NCBI RefSeq assembly: GCF_019799905.1
Contig: NZ_JABGCI010000004.1
Span: 62,001 to 126,000 of the forward strand
Origin: Trujillonella endophytica
GTDB lineage: Bacteria; Actinomycetota; Actinomycetes; Mycobacteriales; Geodermatophilaceae
DNA: 64,000 bases
Direction: 5' to 3'
Shown here piece by piece: positions 60,973 through 64,000 of this stretch (the stretch's first letter is position 1; every line of letters begins with the position of its first letter). The notes under the pieces were generated by a model that saw only the letters and a list, made by a program, of their open reading frames with translations, made no database searches and was not told where the DNA came from. A program made the translations under genes and the position numbers.

Positions 60973-62060
60973 CGGCCGAGGACCGCGCGCAGCGCCGCGA
61001 GGACCAGGGCGACGCGCTCGGGCCGGGCGTTGGCGCCCATCAGGCCGATCCGCCAGACGGTCGCGGCGTACGCGCCGACGCCCCCGCCGATCTCCACGTC
61101 GTAGCGCTCCAGCAGCTCGTCGCGTACCGCCGCGGAGTCCACGCTCTCGGGCACGCAGACCGTGGTCAGCTCGGGCAGCCGGTGCCCCTCGGCGGCGAAG
61201 AGCTCCATCCCGAGCTCGGCCAGGCCCTCGTGCAGCAGCCGGCCGGCCTCGGCGTGCCGGGCGTGCACGGCGTCCAGCCCCTCGTCGAGGATCCGGCCCA
61301 GCGCCGCGTGCAGCGACACGACCATGCCGGTGGGCGCGGTGTGGTGGTAGGTCCGCCCGCCGCTGCCGGCCGCCGCGCCGGCGTAGCCGCCGAGCATGCC
61401 CAGGTCGAGGTACCAGCTCCGCGGCTTCTCGATCCGGCGCTCCCAGGCCCGCTCGCCGATGGTGAAGGGGGCGAGGCCCGGCGCGGTGCCCAGGCACTTC
61501 TGCGAGCCGGAGTAGGCGAGGTCCACGCCCCACTCGTCCAGCTGGACCGGGATGCCACCCAGCGAGGTCACGCAGTCGGCGAGGAGCAGGGCGTCGCCCT
61601 TGCCGGCGGCGAGCGGCTCGAGGTCGGAGCGGACGCCGGTCGAGGTCTCGGCGTGGACGGCGGCGATCAGCTTCGGCGACGGGTGCGCGGCGAGCACCCG
61701 CTCGGCGTCGACCGGCTGCCCCCACTCGTGGTCCACGCGCACGACCTCGGCGCCGCAGCGGGAGGCGACGTCGACCATGCGCTCGCCGAACAGCCCGTTG
61801 ACCGCCACGACGACGACGTCGCCCGGGCCGACCGTGTTGACGAAGGCCGCCTCCATGCCCGCCGACCCGGTGGCCGACAGCGGCAGGGTGCGCCGGTTCG
61901 CCGTCCCGAACAGCTGCCGCAGCCGGTCCGACGTCTCGTCGAGGATGCCGAGGAACACCGGGTCCAGGTGCCCCAGCAGCGGCTGACCCAGCGCGACCGT
62001 CGCCTCGGGGTAGGGGTTGGACGGGCCGGGTCCGAGCAGGGTGCGGGCGCGCAGCGGCAT
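60969..62060 (-). CDS. Class V aminotransferase (alanine-glyoxylate / serine-pyruvate type)
   Basis: A 363-residue PLP enzyme. LLGPGPSNPYPEATVALGQPLLGHLDP is the N-terminal signature, SATGSAGMEAAFVN the phosphate cradle, AETSTGV and ADCVTSLGG the Asp strand and YSGSQKCLGTAPGLAP holds the cofactor Lys. Likely donors are alanine or serine with glyoxylate or pyruvate as acceptor. ATG 62060 is next to the conserved start; the ORF extension upstream is only translated repeat sequence. Confidence 0.92.
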   Translation of the reverse strand: MPLRARTLLGPGPSNPYPEATVALGQPLLGHLDPVFLGILDETSDRLRQLFGTANRRTLPLSATGSAGMEAAFVNTVGPGDVVVVAVNGLFGERMVDVASRCGAEVVRVDHEWGQPVDAERVLAAHPSPKLIAAVHAETSTGVRSDLEPLAAGKGDALLLADCVTSLGGIPVQLDEWGVDLAYSGSQKCLGTAPGLAPFTIGERAWERRIEKPRSWYLDLGMLGGYAGAAAGSGGRTYHHTAPTGMVVSLHAALGRILDEGLDAVHARHAEAGRLLHEGLAELGMELFAAEGHRLPELTTVCVPESVDSAAVRDELLERYDVEIGGGVGAYAATVWRIGLMGANARPERVALVLAALRAVLGR

Positions 62061-62083
62061 GCCAGGGACGGTAGTGGTCCCCC

Positions 62084-62150
62084 TCCGCGAGATCTGCACA
62101 CTCGTCGGCATCAGCGGCTCATGGCGACCACTGTGCAGATCTCGTCGAGA
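62084..62150. repeat. Long palindromic intergenic repeat, family 1, copy 2
   Basis: The right arm, ATGGCGACCACTGTGCAGAT onward (62121-62147), matches copy 1 at 6631-6693 nearly exactly. The left arm keeps CGAGATCTGCACA (62088-62100) but then differs at several places, so this copy is partly decayed. It lies 10 bases past the aspS stop and 24 bases before the aminotransferase start. Confidence 0.8.
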
Positions 62151-62157
62151 GGTCGGC

Positions 62158-63915
62158 TCAGGCGGTGGGGGCCGCCTCGGCCTGCTCGGCGGCGGCGTCG
62201 GGCTTGGCGTCGATGCCCGCCTCCAGGCGCTGGGCGTCGGAGATCGGCGTGGGCGCGCCGGTCAGTGGGTCGAAGCCCGCGCCGGTCTTCGGGAAGGCGA
62301 TGACCTCGCGGATCGAGTCGACACCGGCCAGCAGCGCGGTCAGCCGGTCCCAGCCGAGCGCGGCGCCGGCGTGCGGCGGCGGGCCGTAGGCGAAGGCCTC
62401 GAGGAAGAACCCGAACCGCTCGCGGGCCTCCTCGCGGGACATGCCGAGGGTCTCGAACACCCGCTCCTGCAGCGCGGCGTCGTGGATACGCACCGAGCCG
62501 CTCATCACCTCGTTGCCGTTGATCACCATGTCGTAGGCGTCGGACAGCGCGGCGCCCTTGTCCTCGGCGAAGCGCTCGCGCCACTCGGGCGTGGGCGAGG
62601 TGAACGGGTGGTGCATGAAGGTCCAGTCGCCGCTCTCGGTCTCCTCGAACATCGGGAAGTCGACGACGAAGAGGAACGACCACGTGCCGGGCTCGATGAG
62701 CTCCAGCCGCTTGGCGATCTCGTTGCGGGCGGCACCCAGCAGCTCCTGCGAGGTGCGCCGCGCCCCGGCGCCGAAGAACACGCAGTCGCCGGGCTCGGCA
62801 CCGACGGCCGCGACCAGGCCCTCGCGCTCGGCGTCGGAGATGTTCTTGGCCACCGGCCCGCCGAGGGTGCCGTCCTCGGCGATGGTCACGTAGGCCAGGC
62901 CGCGGGAGCCGCGGGAGCGGGCCCAGTCCTGCCAGGCGTCGAAGGCGCGCCGCGGCTGCGACCCGCCGCCGGGCATGACGACCGCACCGACGTACGGCGC
63001 CTGGAACACCCGGAACGGGGTGTCGGAGAAGTAGGAGGTCAGGTCGGCGAGCTCGATGCCGAACCGGAGGTCGGGCTTGTCGGACCCGAAGCGGTCCATC
63101 GCCTCGCGGTAGGTCATCCGCGGGATCTCGGGGACGTCGTAGGCGGCCAGCTCGCGCCACAGCGACCGGACGACGTCCTCGGCGATGGCCAGGACGTCGT
63201 CCCGCTCGACGAAGCTCATCTCGAAGTCCAGCTGGGTGAACTCCGGCTGCCGGTCGGCGCGGAAGTCCTCGTCCCGGAAGCAGCGGGCGATCTGGTAGTA
63301 GCGCTCCAGCCCGCCGATCATGAGCAGCTGCTTGAACAGCTGCGGCGACTGCGGCAGGGCGTACCACTTGCTCGGCTGCAGCCGCACGGGGACGACGAAG
63401 TCGCGGGCGCCCTCGGGCGTGGACCGGGTCAGCGTCGGCGTCTCCACCTCGGTGAACCCGTGGCCGGCCATCACCCCGCGGGCGACGCGGTTGACCTCGC
63501 TGCGCAGCCGCATGATCCGCGCGGGGTCCTGGCGGCGGAGGTCGAGGTACCGGAACCGGTAACGGACGTCGTCGGACGCCGCCTGGTCGGTCTCGATCGG
63601 GAACGGCAGCGGCGCGGCCGACGACAGCACCCGCAGCTCGGTGGCGACCACCTCGATCTCCCCGGTGGGCAGTTCGGGGTTCTCGTTGCCGGCCGGGCGC
63701 GCGCGGACCTCGCCGGTGACGAGCACGCAGTACTCGTTGCGGAGGGCGTGCGCCTCTTCCTCGCGGACGACGACCTGGACGTAGCCCGAGGCGTCGCGCA
63801 GGTCGAGGAAGACGACGCCGCCGTGGTCGCGGCGGCGGGCGACCCAGCCGGCGAGGGTGACCGTCGAGCCGGCGTGGGACCCGCGGAGGGTGCCGGCGTC
63901 ATGGGTGCGGAGCAC
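62158..63915 (-). CDS. aspS: Aspartyl-tRNA synthetase
   Basis: A 585-residue bacterial-type class IIb synthetase. The N-terminal OB fold ([23 protein letters not shown]) precedes the catalytic domain with [23 protein letters not shown] (motif 2) and [13 protein letters not shown] (motif 3). The GAD insertion is present between them. A 20-residue Ala/Glu-rich tail ends the protein. Whether it also charges tRNA-Asn cannot be told without looking for asnS and gatCAB elsewhere. Confidence 0.97.
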   Translation of the reverse strand: MLRTHDAGTLRGSHAGSTVTLAGWVARRRDHGGVVFLDLRDASGYVQVVVREEEAHALRNEYCVLVTGEVRARPAGNENPELPTGEIEVVATELRVLSSAAPLPFPIETDQAASDDVRYRFRYLDLRRQDPARIMRLRSEVNRVARGVMAGHGFTEVETPTLTRSTPEGARDFVVPVRLQPSKWYALPQSPQLFKQLLMIGGLERYYQIARCFRDEDFRADRQPEFTQLDFEMSFVERDDVLAIAEDVVRSLWRELAAYDVPEIPRMTYREAMDRFGSDKPDLRFGIELADLTSYFSDTPFRVFQAPYVGAVVMPGGGSQPRRAFDAWQDWARSRGSRGLAYVTIAEDGTLGGPVAKNISDAEREGLVAAVGAEPGDCVFFGAGARRTSQELLGAARNEIAKRLELIEPGTWSFLFVVDFPMFEETESGDWTFMHHPFTSPTPEWRERFAEDKGAALSDAYDMVINGNEVMSGSVRIHDAALQERVFETLGMSREEARERFGFFLEAFAYGPPPHAGAALGWDRLTALLAGVDSIREVIAFPKTGAGFDPLTGAPTPISDAQRLEAGIDAKPDAAAEQAEAAPTA

Positions 63916-63966
63916 GGGGGATCTCTTCCTTCGGTGGGCGGGTCGGGCTCGTGGTGGCGCCGCGGG

Positions 63967-64000
63967 CTACCAGCGGTCGTGCACGTGGGCGCGGATGCGC
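63967..64000 (-). CDS. C-terminal end of an unidentified protein (partial)
   Basis: Reading in from the right edge on the minus strand, RIRAHVHDRW ends at a TAG (63969-63967). The composition looks like a genuine protein end and it lies 52 bp before aspS on the same strand. Too short to name. Confidence 0.4.
   Translation of the reverse strand, partial: RIRAHVHDRW

Noticed and set aside
62061..62111. N-terminal extension of the class V aminotransferase to ATG 62111
   Set aside because: The added residues are translated from the family 1 palindrome; the conserved start is at ATG 62060.

Overview
The window is a high-GC (about three quarters G+C by eye) actinobacterial chromosome segment. The gene order pyrR next to bldD, a mihF-type integration host factor, DUF6167/DUF948 genes beside alaS, and many GTG starts with 4-bp stop/start overlaps fit the Geodermatophilaceae (Blastococcus, Geodermatophilus, Modestobacter); the genus is an inference. 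No rRNA, tRNA, CRISPR array, insertion sequence, phage or plasmid gene was seen.

Positions 1 to about 12,400 hold accessory genes: an MFS exporter, an EVE-like protein beside a DUF998 membrane protein, a PPOX-type flavin protein, an EamA transporter and a short-chain dehydrogenase. They are followed by an XRE-repressor/EPSP-transferase (MurA-like) fusion with a near-perfect 26-bp palindrome at its promoter, a frameshifted adenosine deaminase, a DUF5995 gene, a PucR regulator divergent from a DUF2877 gene, a DUF4287 fragment without a normal start codon, and a lipoprotein with a subtilisin-inhibitor-like domain.

Positions 12,400 to 39,000 are a long minus-strand housekeeping block. In transcription order it runs pyrR-pyrB-pyrC-carA-carB-pyrK-pyrD-pyrF (complete UMP synthesis except pyrE), then mihF-gmk-rpoZ-coaBC-metK-priA, a membrane protein, def-fmt-rsmB, a GNAT gene, rpe-ribD-ribE-ribBA-ribH (pentose phosphate and riboflavin), and hisE-hisG. 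Most neighbours overlap by 4 bp, implying translational coupling. The pyrR leader carries a PyrR-binding loop.

Positions 39,000 to 42,600 hold bldD (plus strand, divergent from pyrR), an ABC transporter pair, a 49-codon ORF and an EthD-family gene. Positions 42,600 to 57,000 are a second minus-strand core block: rarA, DUF948, DUF6167, alaS, ruvX, mltG, aroE, an orphan prepilin peptidase, aroC-aroK-aroB-aroQ (shikimate pathway), pepQ, efp, nusB.

Positions 57,000 to 64,000 hold an aldo/keto reductase, an Lrp/AsnC regulator divergent from an ammonia-lyase whose active-site signatures look phenylalanine-type rather than histidine-type, a membrane protein, a class V aminotransferase and aspS.

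Two families of intergenic palindromic repeats stand out. One occurs in four copies, each just downstream of a gene (hisE, metK, rpoZ, bldD) in the same orientation relative to that gene. The other occurs in two copies, downstream of the MurA-like gene and of aspS. Both look like dispersed terminator-type elements. I found no wholly new multi-gene system; the strongest leads are these repeats, the self-operator HTH-MurA fusion and the reassigned ammonia-lyase.
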